Origin: Aliiroseovarius subalbicans
GTDB lineage: Bacteria > Pseudomonadota > Alphaproteobacteria > Rhodobacterales > Rhodobacteraceae
Assembly: GCF_022678625.1 (NCBI RefSeq)
Contig: NZ_JALBYQ010000001.1
Coordinates: 744,001-808,000, forward strand
DNA: 64,000 bases
Direction of reading: 5' to 3'
Shown here: positions 27,369-35,958 of the stretch, piece by piece
How positions within the stretch are numbered: position 1 is the first letter of the stretch
Layout: each line of letters opens with the position of its first letter
Position numbers and translations under genes: made by a program
The notes under the pieces: generated by a model
Database searches by the model: none
The model's input: only the letters and a program-made list of their open reading frames with translations
Told to the model about the DNA's origin: nothing

Positions 27369-28397
27369 ATGAACCTGAAACAGCTTTCGGAACTCCTGCA
27401 TCTGTCGCAGACCACCGTCAGCCGGGCGCTGAACGGGTATCCAGAGGTGAGCGAGGCCACCCGCAAACGGGTTCAGGCCGCAGCCCAGGCACATGGATAC
27501 GCCCCCAACATGCGCGCGCGCAGCCTGGCGACCGGGCGTGCGATGTCGATCGGCCATGTCATCCCAGTCAGTTCGAAACATGAGATGGTGAACCCGGTGT
27601 TCGCCGATTTCATCGCCGGCGCGGGCGAGACTTATTCGCGCAACGGCTATGACATGGTGCTGTCTGTGGTGTCTGATGATGGGGAAGAAGCCGCCTATCG
27701 CGCCTTCAAGATGAAGGGCAGCGTCGATGGCATCATCGTTCATGCACCCCGGCTGGGCGATCCGCGCATTCACCTTCTGAACGAGATTGGCCTGCCCTTT
27801 GTCGTGCATGGCCGCGCCTCGGACGCACAGGAGCCCTATGCCTGGGTTGATGTGAACAACACCCACGCGTTTGAACGCGCCACACGGTTTTTGCTGGACT
27901 TGGGGCACCGGCGCATCGCGCTGGTGAACGGGCTTGAGACGATGGATTTCGCAATCCGGCGGCGTCATGGTTTTGAGGCTGCGCTGGCGGAACGCGGGCT
28001 CAGCGCCGACCTCGCGCTGATCTCCTCGGACGAAATGACCGAGGCTTACGGTCACGACACCGCCCGCGCGCTGCTGGCGCGTCCCGACCCGCCCACGGCC
28101 TTTCTGGTGTCCTCGATGATTACCGCCATCGGCGTGCGCCGCGCGATCGAGGAGTTGGGGCTGGTGATGGGGCGCGACGTCTCGGTCATCACCCATGATG
28201 ATGAGCTGAGTTACTTTCGAAACGGCGGCGACACGCGGCTTTATACCGCCACCCGGTCCTCAGTGCGTGAGGCGGGCAAGCGGTCGGCGGAAATGCTGCT
28301 CGACATGATCCACAACCAGACCGGGCCACAAGAGTTGTTGCTTGAGGCCGAGTTGACTTTGGGCCAATCCACCGGCCCTACATCCAAGGAAACCTGA
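27369..28397 (+). CDS. aglR: AglR, LacI-family transcriptional repressor
   Basis: 342 aa. The N-terminal helix-turn-helix (LKQLSELLHLSQTTVSRALNG) and hinge helix (YAPNMRARSLATGRA) bind the CCAAA-CG-TTTGG palindromes. The remainder is a periplasmic-binding-protein-like sensor with GSVDGIIVHAPR, PYAWVDVNN and LDLGHRRIALVNG. It is divergent from aglE and followed by bgl after one base. It probably represses both directions until an alpha-glucoside or a derivative binds. Naming follows the rhizobial agl loci. Confidence 0.9.
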   Translation: MNLKQLSELLHLSQTTVSRALNGYPEVSEATRKRVQAAAQAHGYAPNMRARSLATGRAMSIGHVIPVSSKHEMVNPVFADFIAGAGETYSRNGYDMVLSVVSDDGEEAAYRAFKMKGSVDGIIVHAPRLGDPRIHLLNEIGLPFVVHGRASDAQEPYAWVDVNNTHAFERATRFLLDLGHRRIALVNGLETMDFAIRRRHGFEAALAERGLSADLALISSDEMTEAYGHDTARALLARPDPPTAFLVSSMITAIGVRRAIEELGLVMGRDVSVITHDDELSYFRNGGDTRLYTATRSSVREAGKRSAEMLLDMIHNQTGPQELLLEAELTLGQSTGPTSKET

Positions 28398-28398
28398 C

Positions 28399-29721
28399 AT
28401 GTTACCCACCCGCAAAGATTTCCCGCAGGATTTCCTGTTCGGGGTCGCCACCTCGGCCTATCAGATCGAAGGCCACAGCTTTGGCGGTGCGGGGCCAACC
28501 CATTGGGACAGTTTCGCCGCCACGCCCGGGAATGTCGACAAGGCGGACAACGGCGCTGTGGGGTGTGACCATTACCACCGGTTGGTCGAGGATCTGGACC
28601 TGATCGCGGGCGGGAATTTCGACGTCTACCGGTTTTCGACAAGCTGGGCGCGGGTGCTGCCCGAGGGGCGTGGCGCGGTTAACCAAGACGGCTTGGATTT
28701 CTATGACCGGCTGGTTGACGGATTGCTGGAGCGTGGTGTGAAGCCGGCGGCGACGCTGTATCACTGGGAACTGCCTTCGGCGCTGGCGGATCTGGGCGGC
28801 TGGCGCAATCGTGACATCGCCAATTGGTTTGCCGATTACACGCGCGTGATCATGGAGCGGATCGGCGACCGCGTTTGGTCTGCCGCGCCGATCAACGAAC
28901 CCTGGTGCGTCAGCTGGCTCAGCCATTTCGAAGGCCACCACGCCCCCGGCCTGCGCGACATCCGCGCCACCGCACGCGCGATGCACCATGTGCTTTTGTC
29001 CCACGGACGCGCGATCGAGGTGATGCGCGATCTTGGCATGTCCAATCTGGGGGCGGTGTGCAATTTCGAATATGTCGAACCAGCAGATAACAGTGCCGAA
29101 ACGGCGCGCGCTGTGGCGACGTATGACGCGATCTACAACCGCTTCTTCCTGGGCGGCATTTTCAAAGGCGAATACCCGCAAGAGGTCTTGGAGGGGCTGG
29201 CCCCGCATCTGCCCACAGGCTGGCAGGACGATTTCGCCACCATCACCCAGCCGGTCGACTGGTGCGGGTTGAACTACTATACCCGAAAGATCATCGGCCC
29301 GGCCGACACGCCCTGGCCGTCGCTTGAGGAACGCCCTGGCCCCCTGCCCAAGACGGAAATGGGCTGGGAGATCTATCCCGACGGGCTGGAGTATTTCCTC
29401 AAACGCACCGCACGTGATTTCACCGGTGATCTGCCGCTTTACGTCACTGAAAACGGCATGGCAGCGCCCGATCGGCTGGAGAATGGCGCTGTGCAGGATG
29501 ACGACCGGATCGACTATATCAACCGCCACCTTGGTGCGGTGCAACGCGCGGTTCAGGCGGGGGTTCCGGTCAAGGGTTATTACAGCTGGTCTTTGATGGA
29601 CAATTTCGAATGGGCGCTGGGCTATGACAAACGCTTTGGCCTTGTGCATGTCGATTTTGACAGTCTTGAACGCACGCCCAAAGCCTCCTACCACGCCTTC
29701 AGAAAGGCCCTGACCCGATGA
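28399..29721 (+). CDS. Beta-glucosidase, GH1 family
   Basis: 440 aa, cytoplasmic, of normal GH1 length. The N-terminal signature is FPQDFLFGVATSAYQIEG. The acid/base glutamate is in the INEPWC motif and the nucleophile glutamate in LYVTENGM. Further conserved pieces are FDVYRFSTSWARVLPEG, GYYSWSLMDNFEWALGYDKRFGLVHVD and the tail TPKASYHAF. It releases glucose from beta-glucosides. It starts one base after aglR and overlaps glk by ATGA, so all three are translated together. Pairing a beta-glucosidase with an alpha-glucoside operon widens the range of disaccharides that feed Glk. A fully open reading frame on the other strand is a coding shadow. Confidence 0.95.
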   Translation: MLPTRKDFPQDFLFGVATSAYQIEGHSFGGAGPTHWDSFAATPGNVDKADNGAVGCDHYHRLVEDLDLIAGGNFDVYRFSTSWARVLPEGRGAVNQDGLDFYDRLVDGLLERGVKPAATLYHWELPSALADLGGWRNRDIANWFADYTRVIMERIGDRVWSAAPINEPWCVSWLSHFEGHHAPGLRDIRATARAMHHVLLSHGRAIEVMRDLGMSNLGAVCNFEYVEPADNSAETARAVATYDAIYNRFFLGGIFKGEYPQEVLEGLAPHLPTGWQDDFATITQPVDWCGLNYYTRKIIGPADTPWPSLEERPGPLPKTEMGWEIYPDGLEYFLKRTARDFTGDLPLYVTENGMAAPDRLENGAVQDDDRIDYINRHLGAVQRAVQAGVPVKGYYSWSLMDNFEWALGYDKRFGLVHVDFDSLERTPKASYHAFRKALTR

Positions 29722-30689
29722 CACGCGCGCCCAATACGCACAGCCTTCTGGCCGATATCGGCGGCACCAACACGCGCGTGGCGCTGGCCCAGGGCACGAC
29801 GCTGCTGCCCGACACGATCCGCCGCTTCCGAAACAAGGACTTTCCCGGCCTGGAAAGCGTTCTGCGCCGGTATCTGGACGAAGAGGGGAATCCCGATTGC
29901 GCCGGGGTTTGCGTGGCCGTGGCGGGGCCGGTGCGCGACGGTGTGGCCGAGATGACCAACCTGAGCTGGATCATCACCAAGGACGCGCTGGCGCGGGCGG
30001 CACAGGCGGAAACCGTGGCGATCCTGAACGACCTTCAGGCGCAAGGCCACGCGCTGGGCCACCTGTCTGGCGACAGCCTGCGCCCGGTGGTGCGCGGGGG
30101 TGACCCAACCCCGCACGCAGCCATGCTGGTGATCGGCGTGGGCACCGGGTTCAACTGCGCGCCTGTGTATCAGACCGGCGCGGGCCGTCTTGTGCCGCCA
30201 TCCGAGGCTGGTCATGCCAACATGCCAATCCGCACCGCCGACGAACTGGCACTGCTCCACTTTGTCGAAACCGCGCACGGCTTTCCGGCGGTTGAAGACG
30301 TGCTGTCGGGCCGCGGTCTGGAACGCATTCACCTGTGGCTGTCGACCCGCGCAGGTGACCCGGTTGAAAAAGGCGCTGCTGAAATCATGGCTGCGGCCGA
30401 GGCCGAAGACCCCCTGGCATTGGAAACCCTGCGCTTTTTCGTGCGAATCCTTGGCACGGTCACTGGCAACCTGTCGCTGATCCACCTGCCCTTCGGCGGC
30501 GTGTTCCTTGTCGGCGGTGTGGCCCGTGCCGTTGCCCCCTGGCTTGAGCGGTTCGACTTCGCTCACGGCATGTCCGACAAGGGGCGTTTTGCGGGCTTCA
30601 TGCAGAATTTCCCGGTCACCGTAATCGAAGACGATTATGCCGCCCTGACCGGTTGTGGCCACCATCTCGCGCATATTCTGCCGGGTTGA
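29718..30689 (+). CDS. glk: Glucokinase
   Basis: 323 aa. It phosphorylates glucose to glucose 6-phosphate with ATP. The phosphate-binding motif is LLADIGGTNTRVALA, the catalytic Asp is in AILNDLQAQGHAL, the conserved sugar-binding segment PSEAGHANMPIRTADELALLHF, and the adenosine motif GGVFLVGGVARAV. It belongs to the E. coli-type (GlcK) group. Its ATG overlaps the bgl stop by four bases. In this operon it traps glucose released by AglA and the GH1 enzyme. Confidence 0.95.
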   Translation: MTRAPNTHSLLADIGGTNTRVALAQGTTLLPDTIRRFRNKDFPGLESVLRRYLDEEGNPDCAGVCVAVAGPVRDGVAEMTNLSWIITKDALARAAQAETVAILNDLQAQGHALGHLSGDSLRPVVRGGDPTPHAAMLVIGVGTGFNCAPVYQTGAGRLVPPSEAGHANMPIRTADELALLHFVETAHGFPAVEDVLSGRGLERIHLWLSTRAGDPVEKGAAEIMAAAEAEDPLALETLRFFVRILGTVTGNLSLIHLPFGGVFLVGGVARAVAPWLERFDFAHGMSDKGRFAGFMQNFPVTVIEDDYAALTGCGHHLAHILPG

Positions 30690-31005
30690 GGGGGCGGGGC
30701 CGCTTAGGCCGATCTTCACGCCCCCTGCGCAAAACCGGTGTGACCGGTCCTTACGAGCCATTTGTCACGTCATGTGTGGCACGGGGAGAAGAGGAAGCGT
30801 CATACAGGGCTGGTCAAAGACTGAACCCCTCTCATACCTCGTGAAACTCGTCGTACCGGGCCGCTTATGAACGACGGCATTCACGCCCTTTCATGCTCGA
30901 CCGGGAAAGTACCAAAGTTTGTTTCCAAGTCCGGGACTTGGGGTTTCTGGACCTTGGCACACAGGCGCACTAGGGTCGTGCGGGTCACGACGAAGGGGGC
31001 AACAC
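30690..31005. other. 316-base intergenic region after glk
   Basis: No convincing gene. A perfect 7-bp hairpin CCAAGTC-CGG-GACTTGG lies at 30925-30941 without a T run, and two ACCGGT copies separated by GTG occur near 30735. No promoter is clear. A short RNA cannot be excluded. Confidence 0.4.
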
Positions 31006-31659
31006 ATGGGATGGATCGAACTGATCGCGGCTTTCGCCGCGTTTTTCCTGTCGCATTCTGTGCCGGTGCGCCCCGCGGTGAAACGCCGGCTGGTGGCGCA
31101 GATCGGCGCGCGGGGTTTCACGCTGGCCTATTCGGCACTGTCTTTGGCGGTGTTGAGCTGGCTGATTGTCGCGGCAAGCCGGGCGCCGTTCGTGGCCCTG
31201 TGGGATTGGGCACCTTGGCACAACCACGTGCTTCTGGGGGCTATGGCCCTTGCAGTCTGGATTGCAGCGATGGCCGTCGGGCGACCGAACTCGCTGTCCT
31301 TCGGTGGGGCACAGAACGCGCGGTTCGACCCGCTACAGCCCGGCATCATCGGATGGATGCGCCACCCGCTTCTGGCCGCACTTTTCCTGTGGGCGGCGGC
31401 GCATATGCTGCCTAATGGAAACCTGGCGCATGTGATCCTGTTTGGCACTTTCGCCGGGTTTTCCCTGTTGGGCATGCGGATCATCGACAGGCGCCAGCGC
31501 CGGGTGTTGGGCGCTGAACGCTGGCAACAGCTTTCAGCCACCCACCGCTCTTTTTCGATCACGCAAGGCGGGATGATCCGCAGCCTTGTCGCGGTCACCC
31601 TTTACCTGCTCTTGCTGTGGCTGCATGGCCCGGTGATCGGGGTGTCACCGCTGGTTTAA
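31006..31659 (+). CDS. NnrU family membrane protein
   Basis: 217 aa from the ATG after AGGGGGC. The protein has six to seven hydrophobic segments with the family N-terminus ELIAAFAAFFLSHSVPVRP, the central LGAMALAVWIAAM and the HPLLAALFLWAAAHML segment. It is related to NnrU and to isoprenylcysteine methyltransferase-like membrane proteins. NnrU is linked to nitric oxide reduction in Rhodobacter, but no denitrification gene is nearby, so the role here is open. Its last four bases overlap the convergent dehydrogenase gene. Confidence 0.85.
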   Translation: MGWIELIAAFAAFFLSHSVPVRPAVKRRLVAQIGARGFTLAYSALSLAVLSWLIVAASRAPFVALWDWAPWHNHVLLGAMALAVWIAAMAVGRPNSLSFGGAQNARFDPLQPGIIGWMRHPLLAALFLWAAAHMLPNGNLAHVILFGTFAGFSLLGMRIIDRRQRRVLGAERWQQLSATHRSFSITQGGMIRSLVAVTLYLLLLWLHGPVIGVSPLV

Positions 31660-32663
31660 CCCAGCAGCGCCTCGATCCGGTCCAGCGTGGCGACGTTAAC
31701 CGCAACGCCCTCGGTTTGGGCCACGGCCCGTTTCGCCCCGCGTCCGTCGCCGGGCAGATGGGCACCGTCCTGTGCGTGGATTGCCGCCACCAGTGCGGCC
31801 ATGCGGTCGGCAAAGTCACCGCCCGAGGTCGCAGCTGGGTCAATCGCCAGGAAGAACTGCCCAGTGCGCGGTGGTCCGCCCTTGGTGCCGGAGAACGGCG
31901 AGGCATCCTTGCCCAACGTCGCCCCGGTCATCGCAGCGGCCATCATTTCAACCATCAGCGCGACGCCGACGCCCTTATAGCCGCCCGACGGCGCCATCGA
32001 TCCTTTCAGCCCGACCTCGGGATCCGTGGTCGGGTTGCCCTCGGCATCCAGCGCCCAGCCGACCGGGATCGGGCGTCCCTCACGGGCATGTTTCATCACC
32101 TCGCTTTTGGCGATCGTGCTGGCGCTTTGGTCGATCAGCACGGCGGGCTGACCATCGGCCCCGGGGGCGGCGATGGAAAACGGGTTGGTGCCGACAACCG
32201 GCGTGGCCCCGCCCGAGGGCGCGATTGAGGCGGGCGCGTTGGTGAACCCGATCCCCATCAGCCCGGCCGCGGCCAAGCGATGGGTGTGATAGCCCAACAC
32301 ACCGCAATTGTACGAATTGCGGATCGACAGCGCGGCCACGCCCTGTTCGCGCGCCAGCGGCACCAGCGCGTCAAAGCCCATATCGATGGCGGGATGGGCA
32401 AAACCGCTGTCCGCATCAACACAGATCACGCCGGGCTTGGGCCGGGTCAGAACCGGCTGCGCCTTGCCATCCACTTTGCCGCATTGCACATGCTCGGCAT
32501 AGATCGGGATATAAGCCAAACCGTGCGAGGCAACCCCGTCCGCTTCTGTCGCGGCGGTGGCCTGCGCCAATGCCCGGGCGTTTTCGGGGGTGGTTCCGGC
32601 GGCTTCAAGGGCGCGCTGGGACAGGTCTTCGATCTCGGCCAGAGTCAGGGTGCGAGTTTGCAT
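31656..32663 (-). CDS. Ldh2/MDH-type NAD(P)-dependent oxidoreductase
   Basis: 335 aa member of the malate/L-lactate/ureidoglycolate/sulfolactate dehydrogenase superfamily, which also holds delta1-pyrroline-2-carboxylate reductases. Family marks are the catalytic-His segment ADGVASHGLAYIPIY, NSYNCGVLGYHTHRLA, GGATPVVGTNPFSIAAP and GGYKGVGVALMVEMMAAA. The substrate cannot be read from the sequence. It is the last gene of the operon beginning with the aldehyde dehydrogenase at 37409, 9 bases after DUF3726. In that setting, reduction of a cyclic imine or a 2-oxo/2-hydroxy acid is plausible. Confidence 0.9.
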   Translation of the reverse strand: MQTRTLTLAEIEDLSQRALEAAGTTPENARALAQATAATEADGVASHGLAYIPIYAEHVQCGKVDGKAQPVLTRPKPGVICVDADSGFAHPAIDMGFDALVPLAREQGVAALSIRNSYNCGVLGYHTHRLAAAGLMGIGFTNAPASIAPSGGATPVVGTNPFSIAAPGADGQPAVLIDQSASTIAKSEVMKHAREGRPIPVGWALDAEGNPTTDPEVGLKGSMAPSGGYKGVGVALMVEMMAAAMTGATLGKDASPFSGTKGGPPRTGQFFLAIDPAATSGGDFADRMAALVAAIHAQDGAHLPGDGRGAKRAVAQTEGVAVNVATLDRIEALLG

Positions 32664-32672
32664 CAGATTTCC

Positions 32673-33299
32673 TTAGTCATTGTCGGACAGGTCGGTGCCC
32701 GCGCCCAACCGGCGCGAGGCTTCGGTGGCGGGCGCGTAGGTGCGGTGGGCAAAACGGCCAAGCGTGTCCCAATCGCCCGCGTCGATCTCGGCGCGGGTGC
32801 CGGAGGTGTCCGGGCAGGTTACGCTGGAGCGTGTGATCACCACATCGACGGTTTCGGCATCGGGGTTGCCTGAGATGTCCAGCCCCTGCCCGTCCGTCGT
32901 GGCCATAACCCCGTCGAAGGTCAGGCTGAACGCCGTGTCCCCCTGACGCGCAGCCTGGGCCAGGAAAGGCAAAAGCAGCAGCGGTTGCGCCACCGCGCGC
33001 ATCGTGAGCGGCGCGTCCGGCAAAAGGGTGACGGCATCACAAAAGCTTGCCCCGGCAAGCAGTGGGCACATGGGCGCATCGCCTGCGCCCCAATCGTCCA
33101 GCGACCGGGGCGCGCGAGCGTCCATGTCGACCGGATCAAGCCTAGTCAGGAGCGCGGCCAGCGCTGCCCCCCCAGGCTGCGATTGTGCACACAGCCAGCG
33201 CGTGGCGCGCCCGGCTTCTTCTGCCATGCCCCAGCTGTAACCAGCGCCCCGCGCGGCCTTCTTCGCCATTGCCTCAACTTCGTTCAAAGACAGGATCAT
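32673..33299 (-). CDS. DUF3726 family protein
   Basis: 208 aa. N-terminal MILSLNEVEAMAKKAARGAGYSWGMAEEAGRATRWL is the hallmark of DUF3726. The rest is alanine-rich with no transmembrane segment. Its ATG overlaps the stop of the 561-aa gene (ATGA), so the two are translationally coupled. No function is known for the family. Constant association with a catabolic dehydrogenase pair suggests an accessory or subunit role, which is inference. Confidence 0.82.
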   Translation of the reverse strand: MILSLNEVEAMAKKAARGAGYSWGMAEEAGRATRWLCAQSQPGGAALAALLTRLDPVDMDARAPRSLDDWGAGDAPMCPLLAGASFCDAVTLLPDAPLTMRAVAQPLLLLPFLAQAARQGDTAFSLTFDGVMATTDGQGLDISGNPDAETVDVVITRSSVTCPDTSGTRAEIDAGDWDTLGRFAHRTYAPATEASRRLGAGTDLSDND

Positions 33300-34981
33300 G
33301 CCGGCGCCTCCGTCTGGTCATAGACCCAGAGGTCCGCGTTGTCGTCCGTCAGCCCGTCCGGATAGGGCGCGCCGGCATACATGCAGATGCGCACCCAGCG
33401 GTCCGAGCGCGGATCAAACCGGGTGGCGCCAAAGAACGACAGCTTGCAGCGCAGCATGTCGATCGGCAGCACCTCGGCGCTGATCGTGTTGTCACGAATC
33501 TCGCCATACGGCGCGTGGGCCGAGATCTGCACCCGCCGCACCATGTGGCGATGCTCGGGGTGTTTCAGCAGAAACGCAGCCACCGGCGTGGTGCCGTCCC
33601 AGCCAGCCAATGCCTGCGCCAAGGCGGCAGCATCGCGTCCGGGCGCCAGAGGTTGCTCATATGCGGCAATCGGTTCGTCAAAGCGCTCGCCCAAACGCGG
33701 TTCCAGCTTTTCCTCGGACACATACCAGGCGCGGGCCTGCGCCTCGTGGGCCTGCCAGTCAAGCGCCAGGGCCCAGCCATAGGTGCCCTGCAGCAGGTCC
33801 AAGAGCGTGGCGACCGGCATCGCACCGTCAATCCGCGCGGCATCCGCATTAGCATCCGCCATGCAGGCCCCCAGCCCGTCGACCAGATCGCCGTATGGTT
33901 CCAGCATGAACGAGGCAAGGCATTCCTGCCCCTCGTCGCTGAGCGTCTGTTCCGCCCAGAGAAACAGCCGGTTCCAGGGCTGATCGCCTGCCATGTCGCG
34001 CGCCTCCATTTCGGCCAGAAGTGCGCTCAGGTCTGCGGCCAAGGCGGCGTTGCGCTCGATTTGGATCGGGTGCTGCGACGGATCCGTTTGCGCCTGCGCC
34101 CGCATCTCGGCCAGCAGCCCGCGCACCTGGGCCACTGCCTTGGCTGTGGCGGTCGGAAGACTGCGCACCCGCGCAATCGCCTCTTCCCGCGCCATGATCC
34201 AATTGTTGAACAAAACCGGGTGGTTGACCAGGTAAGGCGCCATGCCCAGCCCGGTGGAATTGCCGATGCCCAACTGGCGGGCCAGGGTCGGATCCAGCCT
34301 GACCGCTGCGTCACCGCCGCGCGCGCGCGCCATGTGTTCGACCAGGTCACGCACAAAGGCACGGGTCAGGAACACCGACAGCATTTCCACCTGGAACGGC
34401 GCTTGTGTCTCTTCGCGCCCCGCCAGCGCCTCACGGTCCGCAGCACCCAGCTTGCCGGAACCGTAAACGGCGGTGGTGCGCATCAGGTATCCGACCTCAT
34501 CAATACGTGCGGGATCGGGCTGATGCCCAGCCGCCAGCGCCTCGACAAAATGCGCCCAGAGCCGCACCGAGCGGTTGGCGCGCGACACCGAGATTTCGCG
34601 CGCGGTGACGCGCCCGGCCTCTTGCAGCGGGACGTTCGCCCTCAGCCGGGCGATGTCATCGGCATCCGGCACACCGTCAAACAAGGTGAAGGTCGCGTCC
34701 CAGGCCTGGGCAATCACCCGGTCCGAGCGTTGATCGGCGGGCAGGTCATGGGCAAAGGCGACCAGCGAATAGGTGCGATCAGGCCCTTTGGCGGAATAGA
34801 CTGCATGGCCCACGCCGTGCGCGTCGATGTTGAAAACAGGCCGGGAAAAAGTCCAATTTTCGCGCGCCATGCGACGGGTCAGTTGGCGCATGAAGCTCAG
34901 CCGGCATTGGTGCAGCGACCCCAGCCGGTGCAGGCGCATGACGCGGGCCGGATCGCGGCGGGGGATCGCGCCCGCGCTCAT
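33296..34981 (-). CDS. Unrecognised 561-aa protein in catabolic operon
   Basis: 561 aa starting at the ATG that overlaps the dipeptidase stop (ATGA). I do not recognise the family. No signal peptide or membrane segment is seen, and no nucleotide- or metal-binding signature. Notable segments are RLGSLHQCRLSFMRQLTRRM near the N-terminus, YGSGKLGAADREAL (about residue 200), RQLGIGNSTGLGMAPYLVNHP (about residue 265) and a C-terminal RFDPRSDRWVRICMYAG. The glycine-rich blocks look like conserved functional loops of an enzyme. Flanked by M19 dipeptidase and DUF3726 in strict overlap, it is likely a core component of the pathway. Confidence 0.75.
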   Translation of the reverse strand: MSAGAIPRRDPARVMRLHRLGSLHQCRLSFMRQLTRRMARENWTFSRPVFNIDAHGVGHAVYSAKGPDRTYSLVAFAHDLPADQRSDRVIAQAWDATFTLFDGVPDADDIARLRANVPLQEAGRVTAREISVSRANRSVRLWAHFVEALAAGHQPDPARIDEVGYLMRTTAVYGSGKLGAADREALAGREETQAPFQVEMLSVFLTRAFVRDLVEHMARARGGDAAVRLDPTLARQLGIGNSTGLGMAPYLVNHPVLFNNWIMAREEAIARVRSLPTATAKAVAQVRGLLAEMRAQAQTDPSQHPIQIERNAALAADLSALLAEMEARDMAGDQPWNRLFLWAEQTLSDEGQECLASFMLEPYGDLVDGLGACMADANADAARIDGAMPVATLLDLLQGTYGWALALDWQAHEAQARAWYVSEEKLEPRLGERFDEPIAAYEQPLAPGRDAAALAQALAGWDGTTPVAAFLLKHPEHRHMVRRVQISAHAPYGEIRDNTISAEVLPIDMLRCKLSFFGATRFDPRSDRWVRICMYAGAPYPDGLTDDNADLWVYDQTEAPA

Positions 34982-35958
34982 CCCGTGACCTCGGGCGTGA
35001 AGCTGTCGGCATAGAACCGGTGCCAATTGCCCCCGATGATGCCCGCGACCTCATTCGCGCTCATCCCCACCTTGGTCAGACCCTCTTCGAGGTTGCCAAA
35101 GTCGCGATTGTCACGAAACCAGTCCGGCATCGGTGGGAAACCAGGTGCCGCCGCCGAGCCTTCGCCATAGTCGATTTTCTTGGTCCACCGTCCCACGCGC
35201 ATCCACTCCACCACGCTGTCGGGCTGATCCTGACACAGATCGCTGCCGATGCCCAAATGTTCCGCCCCATACAGCGCGGCGGCATCGGCGATCATCTGGC
35301 AAAACCCTTCCAGCGTGCAGGCGGATTTGTCCTTCAGGTGGTGCGGATAGAGCGAAAAGCCCAACATGCCGCCCTTGTCGGTCACCGCGCGGATCACTTC
35401 ATCGCGCTTGTTGCGCAGGGCGGGCGCCCAGGCGTGCGGGTTGGCATGGGTGATCGCGATCGGACGGCGCGACATCTCGGCCGCTTCGATCGTTGAACGG
35501 TCGGCGGAATGGCTCATGTCGATGACCATGCCGACGCGGTTCATTTCAGCGATGACCTCGCGCCCCATCCGGGTGATGCCGGGATCCTCGGCCTCGTAAC
35601 AGCCCGTCGCCAGCAGCGACTGGTTGTTGTAACTCAACTGCATGAAACGCGCGCCCAGATCATGCAGCACTTCGACCAGCCCGATGTCGTCCTCGATCGG
35701 GCTGGGGTTTTGAAACCCGAAAAAGATCGCGGTACGGTTTGTTGCGCGGGCAAGCGCCACGTCCGAGGCCCACCGCCCCTTCAGGATCAGGTCGGGGTAT
35801 TGCTCAAACCAGCGGTTCCATTGCTCGATGTTCAACACCGTTTCGCGAAAGTTTTCGTGATAGGCGATGGTCACATGCACCGCGTCCACCCCGCCCGCAC
35901 GCATTTCGCGGAAGATCTTTTCCGACCAATTGGCGTATTGCAGATTGTCGATGCGCAT
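34978..35958 (-). CDS. Membrane dipeptidase family M19
   Basis: 326 aa. Zn-dependent (amidohydrolase fold) family of renal dipeptidase. Visible ligand regions are GGVDAVHVTIAYHENF, the SHSADRSTIEAAEMSRRPIAITHANPHA segment with two His, and GIGSDLCQD. The family signature around NKRDEVIRAVTDKGG is present, and the C-terminal KVGMSANEVAGIIGGNWHRFY fits. No signal peptide, so it is cytoplasmic. It would hydrolyse a dipeptide or a related amide. Both ends overlap neighbours: start with the aldehyde dehydrogenase stop, stop with the next start. Confidence 0.9.
   Translation of the reverse strand: MRIDNLQYANWSEKIFREMRAGGVDAVHVTIAYHENFRETVLNIEQWNRWFEQYPDLILKGRWASDVALARATNRTAIFFGFQNPSPIEDDIGLVEVLHDLGARFMQLSYNNQSLLATGCYEAEDPGITRMGREVIAEMNRVGMVIDMSHSADRSTIEAAEMSRRPIAITHANPHAWAPALRNKRDEVIRAVTDKGGMLGFSLYPHHLKDKSACTLEGFCQMIADAAALYGAEHLGIGSDLCQDQPDSVVEWMRVGRWTKKIDYGEGSAAAPGFPPMPDWFRDNRDFGNLEEGLTKVGMSANEVAGIIGGNWHRFYADSFTPEVTG

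Noticed and set aside
28402-29724. 440-aa open frame antisense to the whole GH1 beta-glucosidase gene
   Set aside because: It mirrors the sense frame codon for codon in a GC-rich gene, shows no domain, and has no ribosome site; the sense frame has all GH1 motifs.
30925-30941. Hairpin after glk as terminator
   Set aside because: Perfect 7-bp stem, but no T run on either strand and about 235 bases past the stop codon.
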